Below, in pieces: positions 43,908-55,261 of a DNA stretch of 64,000 bases. Positions within the stretch are counted from its first letter, which is position 1. Each line of letters starts with the position of its first letter. The DNA comes from Taxillus chinensis (lineage: Eukaryota; Streptophyta; Magnoliopsida; Santalales; Loranthaceae). The notes below the pieces were generated by a model that worked only from the letters and a program-made list of their open reading frames with translations, had not been told where the DNA came from and did not search any database. The translations under genes were made by a program, and so were the position numbers. The stretch lies in contig CM042085.1 of NCBI GenBank assembly GCA_023512835.1, positions 50,339,569 through 50,403,568 of the forward strand, given 5' to 3'.

Positions 43908-45990
43908 ATGAATAAGAGTTGGATGCAAAAGCCTAGATTGAGTGCTGAATATCGACAAGGAGTGTATGATTTTTTAGAGTTTGCTTTAAAACATGCGCGT
44001 TCTGCTGGGATGCTCTCTTGTCCTTGTGTAAAATGCGTAAATTCATTTGTTTTAAGTACATCTGAGGTGTTGGACCATGTGATGGTATATGGTTTTAGTC
44101 CAGGTTATGATTGTTGGTATCATTATGGTGAATCTTTTCCTGTACATACCACAAATGAAGATTGGAATGCTTATGGTCAATTTGATAATCATGGTGGTTT
44201 ACATTCTTTGCTACATGATGTGTTCCAAATGGATGGAGTTACTCCGACAGAGCAAGAAGGCGGGCAACAGTTGAATGAAGAGACTAAGACCTTTTTTCAG
44301 ATGGTAAGAGATTTGCAACAACCTTTATATGAAGGATGCAATCTAAGCAAACTGGAGACAGTCATTCATTTGAATCATTTGAAATGTTTACATGGATGGA
44401 GTAATAATTCAATGGATGAGTTGTTGAATTTCCTTAAAAAGTTGCTTCCCGAGAATGCTCAATTGCCTAAAGATTATTATGAAGGAAAAAAGATTATCAA
44501 AGATTTAGGTATTGGGTATGAAAAAATTCATGCTTGCCCAAATAATTGCATGTTATTTTGGGAAGAGAAGGCTACTGATGAAGTATGCTCTACTTGTGGT
44601 GCATCTAGGTGGATTCAAGATGAGAACGGGGGAAAAAAACACAACAAAGGTATTACGATGGTTTCCTTTGAAGCAACGATTACAGAGATTATTCTTGTCT
44701 TCAAAAACAGCCTCTGAAATGGTGTGGCATGCTAAAGATCGGACTAATGATGGCATATTAAGGCACCCAGCAGATTCACCTGCATGGAAAGAATTTGATA
44801 ATCAATTTATTGATTTTTCTTCGGATCCTCGCAATATCAGACTTGGGTTATCTTGTGATGGCTTCAATCCTTTCAAAAATATGAGCAGTACCTATAGTAT
44901 TTGGCCTGTAATCCTTGTTCTATATAATCTCCCTCCTTGGATGTGTATGAAGCGGTCGTCAATGATGTTATCCCTCCTTATTCCTGGCCCAAACTCTCCT
45001 ACAACACATATAGATGTATTTCTACAACCTTTAGTGAAGGAGTTGAAGGAATTATGGGACATTGGTATAGAGACCTACGACGCTTCTAATAACCAATTGT
45101 TTCAATTGCATGCGGCATTGATGTGGACAATTAATGATTTCCCTGCATATGGTGATTTGTCGGGCTGGAATACTAAATGTGCCTTTGCATGTCCTTCTTG
45201 TAATCATGGCACAAAATATATGAGACTTCCAAATGGGGGGAAGTATAGTTACATGGGTCATAGACGGTTTTTGGATCTTAATCATGTGTTTCATGGAGAT
45301 AAAATATCATTTGACGGAACAGAGGAATATGAGTTAGCCCCTAAGATGTTATCGGGCGATGATGTGCTAGCTGAAACTAAGGGTGCTCCTACCTATCCAT
45401 GGAAAAAAAGAAGTATTTTTTTCAACCTACCATATTAGAGGCATCATACATTTCGTCATCAAATTGACTTCATGCATACAAAGCATAATGTTGCCAATAA
45501 TATAATAGGTACGATATTGAATCTTGAAAACACAAAGGATAACTTGAAGGCACGCTTAGACCTTCAAGTAATGGGCATACGGAGTGAACTTCATCCTATT
45601 TAGCGTGAGAATAGATTTTATATTCCGCCTACTTGCTTTACAATGAGTAACAACGAGAAAAGCAGCATGTTAACAGTATTAAAACATGTGAAAGTGCCAG
45701 ATGGATATGCCTCAAATATCTCCCGTGGTGTGAAATTGAAGCAACGAAAAATTATTGGTTTGAAAAGTCACGATACACATGTTTTGATGGAGCAGTTGCT
45801 TCCAATAGCATTGAGAGGTTCTTTGCCAAATCACGTTGTAGCCCCATTGATTGAATTGTGTGCCTACTTTAGAGGTGTATGTTCAAAGATTCTAGTGATA
45901 GAAGAACTTGAGCACTTGGAATCTCAAATTGCTGAAACTTTGTGCGAACTAGAGTAAATATTTCCTCCATCATTTTTCACCATAATGATG
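43908..45990 (+). pseudogene. TNP2-like CACTA transposase, broken
   Basis: The N-terminal frame (43908-44717) has the transposase-associated zinc-ribbon-like domain (CPCVKCVNS, then HYGESFP). The second frame (44512-45438) contains the transposase_21 core with LSCDGFNPFKNMSSTYSIWP and YNLPPWMC, then CAFACPSC and GHRRFLD. A frameshift lies near the A run at 44633-44640. A TAG at 45436-45438 and another at 45601-45603 interrupt the continuing frame. The final piece (45643-45957, DUF4218-like, KSHDTHVLMEQLLP) ends at a TAA just before the gypsy insertion. The protein would cut and move CACTA elements. Confidence 0.85.
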
Positions 45991-46950
45991 TGACCTGAAT
46001 AAATTATGTCTATAGGTCTTGCAGCAAGTGCACTGGTCAAGTAATAAAATGAAGTATTAAGACTCCGGTTGTCGAACCCGCAGGGAGGAAACTAATGCTG
46101 TTAAGCAGCAAGCACTAAGCTAACAAGTTGAATTTATGTCTGGATGATTGATTTTTTGAGTTTTAAATTAAAGTATAAGTCTTAAACATGCAAAATGCAG
46201 AAACTATTGAGATTGTTACGCAATTTGAAGATAGCAATGAATTAAAGGATCTAGGGTCACAATTTCACCACCCAATGCCTGATAATATTCTGGTTATGGT
46301 ACTTGCTTAAAAACATTTAATTAATTCCAAGTTTATAATGGTCATCACCCACTGCCCTAACACTTGGTCCATGAAAAGGGAGGTTTAAGTCTTTTAAACC
46401 ATTTGGTCCATGAGAATAAAAGTGGTCAAAGGAAAACAACCAATTCAACAGATACAGACTTGGTCCATCATGTAATGTCAAATCTAGTTCATCAAATTCC
46501 ACCCTAGACAAGGGCTAAGATAGTCTAATCATGCATACATTAGACTTTGCATTAAAACATTCATGAACTAATTAAAAACCCACAATTTCATATAACAGCA
46601 AGCAAAATTCCATAATCCAGAACATTACAAGACCTTGGGGGCTACATTGCTCCCCTAGAAATAAGGTTTTACTCCATAATCATTCTCACAATCACAATAA
46701 ACCCAGAATAACACATGATCACAGCACCGAGAGAGAGAGAGAGAGAGAAATAGAGATGATTAACAACCCCAACACTTCTCCTTCTCTGCCAGCAACTCCT
46801 TGCCATCAAACTCAATAGCTGCTTCTATCTCCAAGGACGTCTCTCCCTATCCTCTGTCTGCGTCTCAGCCTCCCAGAATTTATGCGTTGATCTCCAGTAA
46901 TCGATGATTACTCTCCAAGAATCCAGATCCCTTCTGCTGTGCACCTCTTC

Positions 46951-46960
46951 TCTATTTATA
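46951..46960 (-). promoter_or_regulatory. TATA box of the gypsy LTR
   Basis: The minus strand reads gctataaatagagaag, a consensus TATA box, and is followed by the leader with a GA-repeat tract (46731-46748 on the plus strand). Confidence 0.65.
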
Positions 46961-47011
46961 GCGTTGCATGGCTTACATAAAGTGTGCCCTAGTTGACAGT
47001 TGCTGTCGCTA

Positions 47012-47031
47012 CCAAAACGACGTAGTTTTGG
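47012..47031. promoter_or_regulatory. ACGT palindrome in the gypsy LTR U3
   Basis: The sequence ccaaaacgacgtagttttgg is a 20-bp near-palindrome about 50 bp upstream of the TATA box. A counterpart lies at 262-279. Confidence 0.55.
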
Positions 47032-47151
47032 TAAGTGACTGCTTTCTTCGATCCAAGCTCAATAAACTCAATCCATATCAAATTTGAACCAGGTGTTTTA
47101 AGTAAAAATGATCAGGACAATAAAACCAAGCCTTTGGAGCAAAATTACACC

Positions 47152-47294
47152 TGCCCGCGACAATGCACGCAACAATGCCATTGTCGCGGGCACCTCCAAT
47201 GCAGCTCAAACTTGCTCCAAAGCTTCCTAGTAGCATATAGAAGGCTTCCATGAACTTTGATACCTGCCCGTGACAATTACCATTGTCACGGGCA
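47152..47294. repeat. Two perfect hairpins with tgcccg(c/t)gacaat arms
   Basis: Arms at 47152-47165 and 47179-47192 (tgcccgcgacaatg and its complement) are separated by 13 bp. Arms at 47265-47277 and 47282-47294 (tgcccgtgacaat and its complement) are separated by 4 bp. They lie about 190-340 bp upstream of the LTR TATA box. The two hairpins differ at a single arm position, each with compensating change. Confidence 0.85.
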
Positions 47295-47552
47295 ACCTGA
47301 ATTTGCCTCCTTTTGAGTCTATCTTCTTCCCACAACTTCTTCTTGAGTGTACAAAGTGATCTAGCAAATGTGTGTGAGAAAAATCTCCCCCCAAACCTAT
47401 CAAAATCACTCAAAAAGGTACCACTATACACAAAACAGTGTCTTCCTAAGGGTTAGAGCAAATGTATGCAAATTACCATGCAAATAAGCCTTAAACACAC
47501 TCTAAAACACCCTAAACAATGCCTAGAATAACGGCATAAATGCACATTATCA

Positions 47553-47570
47553 AATACACCACACTTGAAC
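47553..47570 (-). other. Polypurine tract region of the gypsy element
   Basis: The element strand reads caagtgtggtgtatt directly before the LTR start TGATAATG. A similar tract, aagtgtggtgtggggggtt, lies at about 48951-48970, as if a second polypurine tract were kept inside the 3' region. Confidence 0.5.
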
Positions 47571-49016
47571 CTTTGCTTGTCTTCAAGCAAAAAAGAAACA
47601 AACACACAATCAAACTGGAAGATAACAAAATAACAAACAAGAGAGGCATGGTTTCCTAAGGCATCCAACTCTGCCATGATAAAATAGGCATTCTAGTAGC
47701 CATGATGAATTATAAATTAATCTAAACATGTCCATACTTCCAAGTCCAACAACCATGTATTATCATCACTGAAAATTCAGATAGAAGCAAACATGCAACG
47801 TTAAAACAAAACTTAGCTTCCCTTGAAATCCTCACCATGGACAATAGGTACCTCACTCAAATATAACTTTTCTTTCCTCTCCTTCTCAAGCCCTGATTTC
47901 AATAACGATGTTTACTTTTACACTCGCCACTAGCTATTGATTAAGTTCTTGCCAAATAAACATGAGAGGTCCCCATTGCGTTCATCAAAGAAAACACACC
48001 CTCTATTCTACTTTATTGTGAAACGTACACACTAGTCTAACGCAATAAACTCACACTCTACTCTAATAAACTCACCATTGAGCCTAAGAGTGAAGCTCAG
48101 TTCTCTAAACAAACACAAAAATAGAGAATTCAACCAATGTGGCTACAAACAGCACAATCACACAAATAAACATCTAGCCATTGTGGCTTTTATTCTGAAA
48201 ATATTTTTCTTTTTTTTTTGTTAACTAATAACCTCACAAGGTTGTATTTTATGCTCTCCCTTGATGGATTATTCACTCTTTTTTTTATACTCACCCTTGC
48301 ATGACACATCAAGAGACGAATCTGCCTTTTAACATCAATAGGGTTGGCTTTTTGTTTTGTTTTTTTGTTTTAACTAGAACATATTGAACCTCTGGCTTTA
48401 CAATCACCAGACCACAAAGTACAAACACACTAGCATCACACACCAAACACCGAGCTACTAATAGGTAATTCTCATGCCTATTTAACTCCAACCATTAAAT
48501 AGTTAGTATGGAATGATAAGAGCAAAATCGTTAACCCAATAACCCATGAAATGCACTCAAGGGCAAGATGGAGAATGGTGTTCTCAAAATTGTTTGTATA
48601 TATTCTGCACTCAACTTCAAGGTTTACTAAGTTCATCCTAACATGTCATGCTCAGCTTATTATTCAAACTTTAGCTCTAAAAACATGATGATATCATCCA
48701 AGAAGTAAAGACATGCTCAAATCAACTCATAACACACCTTGACTACTTAAACATCTTTATCACAGCATGATACTTAAAGTGGTCAAAAACTATCAACCAA
48801 AGTTGTATACCATTGTAACCATGCCTGCTCACATGCAAACCACACATTCATACAATGCAAATAAGCAAACACAACAACTAATCAACCACTCAAAGTAAAA
48901 CAAAACAAAACAGTCACACAATAAAGATAACAAAACAAAAGGTTCAAGTAACCCCCCACACCACACTTAAAAATATGCTATGTCCTCAGAGCATGGTATA
49001 AGGGGAAAGAAGACAC
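47571..49016 (-). other. Long 3' non-coding region of the gypsy element
   Basis: AT-rich sequence between the Ulp1-like stop and the 3' LTR. No credible frame is present. Confidence 0.5.
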
Positions 49017-49460
49017 TCACCTTTGAGTGGGAAGGCTGTAGTAGAAGATAACATGGGCAACCATACTCCTAAGGCGCGCTACAAAGTCAGCAGATGTTTC
49101 TCCTGTGAGCGCCCAAGTATCCTTATGCTGCAACAGAGCTATCAAATAATAGCACACAAAAATCCCACAACTGAATTGATCAGGCTGTTGGGGAAGCTCC
49201 ATTTCATTGAAGTGTAAAAGAGGAAACTTGGATTTCAACAACCCTTCTTTTCTGAGTGAGTCTTTGATTTTTTTCAAGAAACCATGGACGATCTTCTTCT
49301 TTCGTATGGTAAATCCATGTGCTTGGCAAGGATCATATAACACCACATGTCCCACACTCAGGTCCAACTACAACAACACAAAATGGCGGTCTACTAAGAC
49401 AGGGATGAGGACCTCTTGCACTTGATGCCAAGAGCGATGTCCTTCTGTAGCTCCATTTAT
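49017..49460 (-). pseudogene. Ulp1-like C48 peptidase domain in the gypsy element
   Basis: The longest open part (49367-49017, 116 residues) has Asp12 in VVLYDP, Gln60/61 in LPQQPD and Cys67 in FSCGIFVC. Upstream of it, past a TAG at 49368-49370, the same frame encodes DRHFVLL with the expected catalytic His near 49395. This His-Asp-Gln-Cys order is that of Ulp1/SENP proteases and parallels the copia domain (QQPDRDSCGAFVC). The nonsense codon splits His from the other residues, so this copy should be inactive. Confidence 0.7.
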
Positions 49461-50260
49461 TCATTGACGAAGAACTTGCTCCGCCAAAGGTTGCTCATAC
49501 AACTCATATAGCATGATGGAAGTGTATTGTGCCAAAGGATAGTCATTAAGCTCTGCCTCCACTACATGCCTCATGGTTCTGCAAAAAAGATCAACATCAT
49601 CCGCGCATAAATATTTGTCAGCTAAAATGCACTGTAAGTAAGATGATGTGAATACTTCGGAATCCCTCACAAACCGCGCTTGCCAAGCTCCACCTTGAAG
49701 GAACTGCTCAAACTCTGTTGTAGCCTCAGGAGTGGATATGGCTGGATTGACATTCACATAGATTGGCTGCCCCAATAAATCCTCTTGTGCAGCCTCTGAA
49801 GAAACACTAGACCACCATTGTAGAGGCTGTATCAGTGGAATGAGAGCATGAGAGGAACTGGGGCCCTGAGGTCCAACTGGAACTTGTGCTGCTGGGTAAA
49901 AGTAGGGCTGATAAGCAGGAGGCGCCTCCTCCTGAGGGTAGTGTGGATACCCAGGTGTTTCTGCTGTCTGATTAAACTCAGGCTGTACTGAAGGTTTTGT
50001 CTCTTCAGAAAGATCTACAACTTGTGGTTTTGTTGATTTCTTCTTTTTGCCCAACGCTTTCCAAATTTTTCCCAGGAGTCCCTTCACTTCTTTTTGCTCT
50101 TTGATTAAGAGAGATTGGCTCTTTTGTAATTGCCCAATTTGTTGCTTGGTCACCGCCTGTTCTTCTTGAAGGTGATCTGTTCTTCGCCGTAGATCCTCAT
50201 AAGATGATCCGGTTGGTGGATCAGAAACTTCCCATGCTCTTGTTGAAGGTCGTGAGGTTG
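49461..50260 (-). pseudogene. Linker and pre-Ulp1 region of the gypsy accessory protein
   Basis: The frame (50153-49461, 230 residues) begins with a heptad-like segment (IGQLQKSQSLLIKEQKEVKG) and a basic cluster (GKKKKSTKP), then a Pro/Gln-rich stretch. It ends with a folded-looking part (YLQCILADKYLCADDVDLFC) comparable to the segment with DDIDNFF in the copia Ulp1 frame. It stops at a TAA at 49461-49463, but the same frame continues into the Ulp1 domain. Confidence 0.6.
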
Positions 50261-51031
50261 CTTACTGATCTTGAGATAGGAACTCCAGGAACTCCTCCAA
50301 CTGGGAACGAGTGATGTGGCCATTAGTAAATGCCCAATTGATCACCTCAGCTTCACTTATAACCTGCCCACTAATGCCTTGAAAGAAGTTATACACATCT
50401 GCTTTATGGACATTATATTGCATGTATAGAGCAGTCAACTAGAATATATGCTGTTTCCGTGCATTCATGGGAGTGGATATATCCTTAAATTGCTCAGCAG
50501 GCCTTTCCATGTGTACACTATGCCTTGAGGGTTGTGGAGCAATGTGGGTACTATCTCCCCATTTTCCTCTAAAACTAACTCCTAGAGCCCCTTCCGGTTG
50601 AATGACTCGCAACCTCAAGTTATCTGGGAAGATGGTAGATGCTATCGGTTCACACAAATGTGCATATTGTTATTGAAGTAACATGCTCAGCAGTCTACCA
50701 TATAAACGCTTATGCACATCCCTTTTCCAAAGTTGGAAAATTCTAGCTGCCCAGTCAATATTCAGTTGATGCTCAATGCAATACATGAATTCTAAATGAG
50801 ATTTGGGTACTGAGTCAACCCCACTAGTTTGCAGCAACAGGCACTTCCCTACCAAATGAGCAAGGCATCTGAATTTCCCTAAAAACCCATTTTTAGTGAA
50901 CTACCTACGCCTCCCTAACTCCTTATTAACATTAAAGGCTTTTCCATAAGCTTTTAAGCTTAAATAAGGGATTTCTTGTGTAGGGTATGGGAGATCAAAA
51001 CAGTCTCTAAGCATGGCAGGTGAGATGGAAA
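50261..51031 (-). pseudogene. Middle region of the gypsy accessory protein
   Basis: A single frame, shared with the linker and Ulp1 parts, is broken by TAA at 50670-50672, TAG at 50439-50441 and TAA near 50264. Pieces such as WAARIFQLWKRD and AFTNGHITRSQLEEFLEF read as ordinary protein. At least the first of these stops lies in a CAA-like context. No domain is identified with confidence. Confidence 0.5.
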
Positions 51032-51334
51032 TTAAAACACCTTGAACTTCTCCAATAATTTCATCACCTCATCATTCACATATACAGAGCTATAAAATTC
51101 ATGCATGGTAGGGTTAAAGAGATCACTGCGGGCAGATACTAACCGCTTTAACCCAAGGGCTTGCAGCTTCATCCTCACTTCTGCTACCCAATCAAAGGTA
51201 GAGGACTCCAGAACCTCCCAATCAAGCACGTTCCCAACAAATATGTCCTCTGGTTCTTTCAGCTCTGATGGGGAAGATATGGCAGAGGCTTCTGGGCTGC
51301 CTACTTCTTGGCGGGCTTTCCTGGTGCGCACCAT
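51032..51334 (-). pseudogene. N-terminal region of the gypsy accessory protein
   Basis: The 100-residue frame starts MVRTRKARQEVG with a basic N terminus. The segment FNPTMHEFYSSVYVND resembles the start of the 'putative plant transposon protein' domain, in which a REFYAN-like motif is common. It is in a different register from the rest of the cassette, so a frameshift lies near 50880-51032. A TATA box precedes it by about 90 nt. Confidence 0.45.
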
Positions 51335-51420
51335 AACTGCAACTTTTGAGAAATGTTTGCTTGCACTATTGAAGAGAGAAGAAAAGGCAAGTTGTGACTC
51401 TAAAGGATTGGCCTCCTCCC

Positions 51421-51428
51421 TTTATATA
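51421..51428 (-). promoter_or_regulatory. TATA box of the gypsy accessory cassette
   Basis: The element strand reads gcactatataaagggagg, a strong plant TATA box (TATATAAA). The first ATG of the cassette is 88 nt downstream at 51334. It implies transcription separate from the LTR. Confidence 0.6.
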
Positions 51429-52183
51429 GTGCAACACCAGCAACATAAAATGACAAATCTGACCCCTAATTAGGGCTCCACTAATGTCACGGGCACAACA
51501 AAGAATACTCTAAAAGATGTCAGCTAGCTTCCACCCAACAATTTAGCACTAAAAGACAAAAGAAAAGGCTGCACGTGACAATTGATTCTCGCGGGCAAGG
51601 TTCAAAAGGCTCTAGAGGGTGCCTGCTTTCTCCCTGCAAAATTTCAGCGCGAAAAGATGAATATACCATCTGCATGCGACAAAGGCTTCTCACGGGTAGG
51701 CTTTTTCAACCCTAAATTAAGTCCGACAAGGATGAAATTTTACAGGCTGGTAGCTCATCCCCCAAGGAGCAAAACGTGTCACTTTCTTAGCCAAATATCC
51801 CACCTTAAAATCCATAGGTTAATTTCCTTGCTTTGGCAACAAAACTCAGTGGGTCCCTCAGATTCAGCACAATGGGCCTTTGACTTGGGCCTTACTAAAC
51901 TCCACATTCAAAAGCCCAAGTGTAGCCAATGAAAATAATCACGTAAAAGCCCTTGTTCTATTTCTGCAAAAGAAAAATTAGAAAACAAACAAACACTCCT
52001 GCAAAAGAAAGGTTAAAACAAATAATCAAAATATAACACTAAAAACAAATAAAATTAAGAGGTAAAACTGAAGGATACACCATGGGTTGCCTCCCATGAA
52101 GCGCTTAGTTAAGGTCGTTAGCTTGATCGTCCCTTCTGTCAAATGGTGCACAGAGTGAAATGATCAACCTCCTTAACATAGTC
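51429..52183 (-). other. Spacer between pol and cassette with (g/c)acgggca motifs
   Basis: No credible gene is present. It contains tgtcacgggca at 51485-51495, an imperfect inverted pair (tgcacgtga ... tcgcgggca) at 51570-51597 and a third degenerate pair near 51671-51699. The same motif forms the perfect hairpins in the LTR at 47152-47294. It probably holds the upstream promoter of the cassette. Confidence 0.45.
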
Positions 52184-53857
52184 CTAAATGTAGTATGGCT
52201 TCACACGCTGACCATTTACTTTGAATATTTGTCCAGAGGTTGATTGAAGTTCAACACTTCCATATGGGAAAACCTTTATAATAGTATAAGGCCCCATCCA
52301 CTTAGATCGCAGCTCTTCAGGGAAGAGTTTAATTCTAGAATTAAAGAGAAGCACCTTTTGCCCTGGTTCAACGGTAGAAGGGCTGATCTTCTTATCATGT
52401 TTGAGCTTAGACCTCTCCTTGTACAGCTTAGCACTCTCATAGGCATTGAAGCAAAATTCTTCCAACTCATTTAGTTGTTGCAATCTCAGTTCAGCAGCAA
52501 CAGTGGGATCCATGTTCAACTTTTTAACTGCTCAAAATGCCTTGTGTTCCAATTCAACAGGCAAGTGGCAGGCCTTTCCATACAGTAGGCGATAGGGAGA
52601 CATTCCAATGGGCGTTTTGAATGCTGTGCGGTAAGCCCATAACGCCTCATCGAGCTTTAGAGACCAATCTTTTCGGTTGCCTCCCACTGTCTTCTCCAAA
52701 ATTTGCTTGATCTCACGGTTTGAGACTTCAGCTTGGCCGTTTGCTTGTGGATGATAGGCTAAAGTACACCTATGTTGCACTCCATATTTGTTTAAGAGCT
52801 TTTCAAAAAGCTTATTGCAGAAGTGACTCGCTTCATCACTGATAATTGCTCTAGGTGTTCCAAACCTGCTGAATATGTTGCGGCGAAGGAACTTGATTAC
52901 CACCTGAGTATCATTCTTCCTTGTGGGTATAGCTTCAACCCACTTTGAGAGGTAATCAACAGCTAGAAGGATGTAGGAAAACCCATCTGATGGTGGGAAA
53001 GGTCCCATGAAGTCGATTCCCCATATATCAAAAAGTTCTACTGGCATAATTCCAGTTTGGGGCATCTCTTGCTTCCTTGCAATGCCTCCTGTTCTTTGAC
53101 ACGGATCACATGACTTAATGAAGGTGTATGTGTCCTTGAACATAGTTGGCCAGTAAAACCCACTTTGTAGGATCTTTGCCACCGTTCTTTGCACTCCCAA
53201 ATGGCCAGCATAGTCAGAAGAATGACAATGCCTCAGTATGCTGTCCACTTCCTCTTCTGGCACACATTTTCTGATGATCTGATCAGCACATTGCCTGTAG
53301 AGGATAGGCTCATCCCAAATGTATCTTCTTGCATTAAAGAGGAACCTCTTCTTTTCTTGGTAAGTGAACTCGGTAGGTATATAGTTGCATGCATGGTAGT
53401 TCACTATATCAGCAAACCATGGTGTCTGTGCTTCAGCTACAAAGAGCTGCTCATCAGGGAAGGTGTCGGAAATAGTAGAACCTTTAGTGCTACCTTCCCC
53501 TAGCTCCAGCCTTGATAAATGGTCCGCCACAGTGTTGGAAGTCCCCTTCAAGTCTTTAATCTCCAGGTCAAACTCTTGGAGTAACAAAACCCATCTGATC
53601 AACCTGGGTTTAGCATCCTTCTTGCTGAACAAGTATCTCAAGGCAGCGTGGTCGGTGTAGACAATGACCTTAGTTCCCAATAAATACGACCGAAATTTAT
53701 CGCAAGCAAACACCACAGCGAGTAACTCCTTCTCTGTAGTAGTGCAATTGAGCTGGGCCTCATCGAGTGTGCGACTGGCATAATATATTGCCCTAAAAAC
53801 CTTGTCCCGCTTCTGCCCAAGCACCGCTCCAACTGCATAGTCGCTGGCATCACACAT
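52184..53857 (-). pseudogene. RNase H and integrase, gypsy element
   Basis: The 441-residue frame (53857-52532) holds RNase H with Asp3, Glu43, Asp69 and Asp112, then integrase with the zinc set (His210/His219, Cys250, Cys253 in CDPCQRTGG). The catalytic triad is Asp282 (GIDFMGPF), Asp341 (IISDEASHF) and Glu377 (GQAEVSN). A usual Gly after Asp341 is Glu here. A TGA at 52529-52531 interrupts it at a position where Trp is usual in the family. The frame then continues to 52184 with the C-terminal domain (ELRSKWMGPY). Confidence 0.9.
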
Positions 53858-55258
53858 CAGTTCAAAAGGTTAATTCCAATCTGGAGCTACAATTACTGGT
53901 GCTGAGATTAATCTCTCCTTTAGCTCAGTGAAGGCATGTAGGCAATCCTCAGAAAAAATGAAGGGTGTGTCCTTTTCCAATAGCATGCTAAGGGGCTTTG
54001 CCACTTTAGAAAAATCTCTAGTGAAGCGTCGGTAAAACCCACCATGACCCAAGAAGCTTCGGACACCCTTCACATTCAGCGGCGGAGGTAAACTCTCAAT
54101 AGTAGAGATTTTTGCTCTATCTACCTCCAACCCAGCTGCAGACACTTTATGCCCAAGGACTACTCCCTCCTTAACCATAAAATTGCATTTCTCCCAGTTT
54201 AACACCAGGTCTTTTTCTTCACACCGAATTAACACAGTTTCCAGGTTCGTGAGACATATGGAAAATGAAGAGCCAAAAATCGAGAAGTCATCCATGAAAA
54301 TCTCCATAATGTCCTCCACTAACCCCTGGAAAATTGCCATCATGCACCCCTGGAATGTAGCAGGTGCGTTGTAGAGGCCAAAGGGCATTCGCCTAAAGGC
54401 ATACGTGCCAAAGGGGCACATGAACGTTGTCTTCTCCTGGTCCTCAGGTGCAACAGCAATTTGGTTGTACCCGGAGTAGCCATCCAGGAAGAAGTAATAA
54501 GGGTAGCCAGCCAGGCGGTCCAACATTTGATCGATGAATGGTAGTGGAAAGTGATCCTTTCGGGTAGCCTTGTTCAATTTCCTGTAATCAATACAAACTC
54601 GCCACCTGGTAACAGTTCGGGAAGGAATGAGTTCATTCTTCTCATTTCTTATAACAGTCATTCCTCCCTTCTTTGGTACCACCTGAACTGGACTCACCCA
54701 GGAGCTGTCAGATATAGCAAAAATAATCCCAACTTTCCTCCACTTCAATATTTCCTTGCCAACTACTTCCTTCATAGTAAGATTAAGCCTGCATTGGCGT
54801 TCCATAGTAGGAGTAAAGGACTCCTCCATCAAGATTTTATGCATACAGACCGCCGGGCTAATACCTATAATATCATCAAGTGACCATGCCAGGGCCTGCT
54901 TATGCTTCCTTAAAACATAAAGTAGCTGATTGCGCTCTTCGGTCGTTAAAGATGCAGCTACTATCATAGGATATCTTCCCTGTGAATCTAAAAACTCATA
55001 TCTCAAATGATCTGGGAGCTGTTTCAAAACTGGCAGTGGCTCCGTGGTTGCTGGAGAGTCAGTTGATGAAGAGGGCTGCTGCTCAGCTTGCTCAACCAAA
55101 ACCTCAAAGTTCTCTTCTGGATCAGCCTCAACAAAATCAACTTGCTGTAATTGGTGGTCCAAGCTAGCAGTAATCAGACTCTCTTTAAAGTACGCATCCA
55201 CGAAGTCTGCAATGTGATCAACCCAAAAGCAACTGGAATGATCATTCACCCTGCGCAT
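53858..55258 (-). pseudogene. Reverse transcriptase, gypsy element
   Basis: The 462-residue frame has WRVCIDYRKLNKAT near residue 219, LDGYSGYNQI (258-267) and the catalytic FMDD (321-324), then the connection domain with VRSFLGHGGFYRRF. It ends at a TAA at 53867-53869. The frame continues directly into RNase H (53857), so this is a nonsense change within pol. This is the Ty3/gypsy order, with RT before integrase. Confidence 0.9.
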
Positions 55259-55261
55259 TGA

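Larger units (their letters stand above)
42400..45990 (+). mobile_element. CACTA-2 (En/Spm-like) with TNP2-type transposase, interrupted
   Basis: It starts cactacaagaattcta. Subterminal repeats of 'aacgccgc' and its complement (42425-42640) follow, then a GC-rich 5' exon, an intron and a broken transposase gene. The element is split at 45990 by the gypsy element, and its 3' half is not in view. The three bases aag before it could be the 3-bp target duplication. Confidence 0.85.
45991..47552 (-). mobile_element. 3' LTR of the Athila-like gypsy element
   Basis: It is 1562 bp: plus strand tgacctgaat...cattatca, so the element strand reads TGATAATG...TTCAGGTCA. The first 500 bp match 57743-58240 closely. 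It has a TATA box (46951-46960), the ACGT palindrome (47012-47031), two hairpins (47152-47192 and 47265-47294), a GA repeat and a block shared with 1-905. It inserted into the transposase gene of CACTA-2. A left target sequence of tgatg is possible but its partner is not in view. Confidence 0.85.

Noticed and set aside
44089..44274. Second frame within the CACTA transposase region
   Set aside because: It is a shadow of the transposase frame at 43908-44717.
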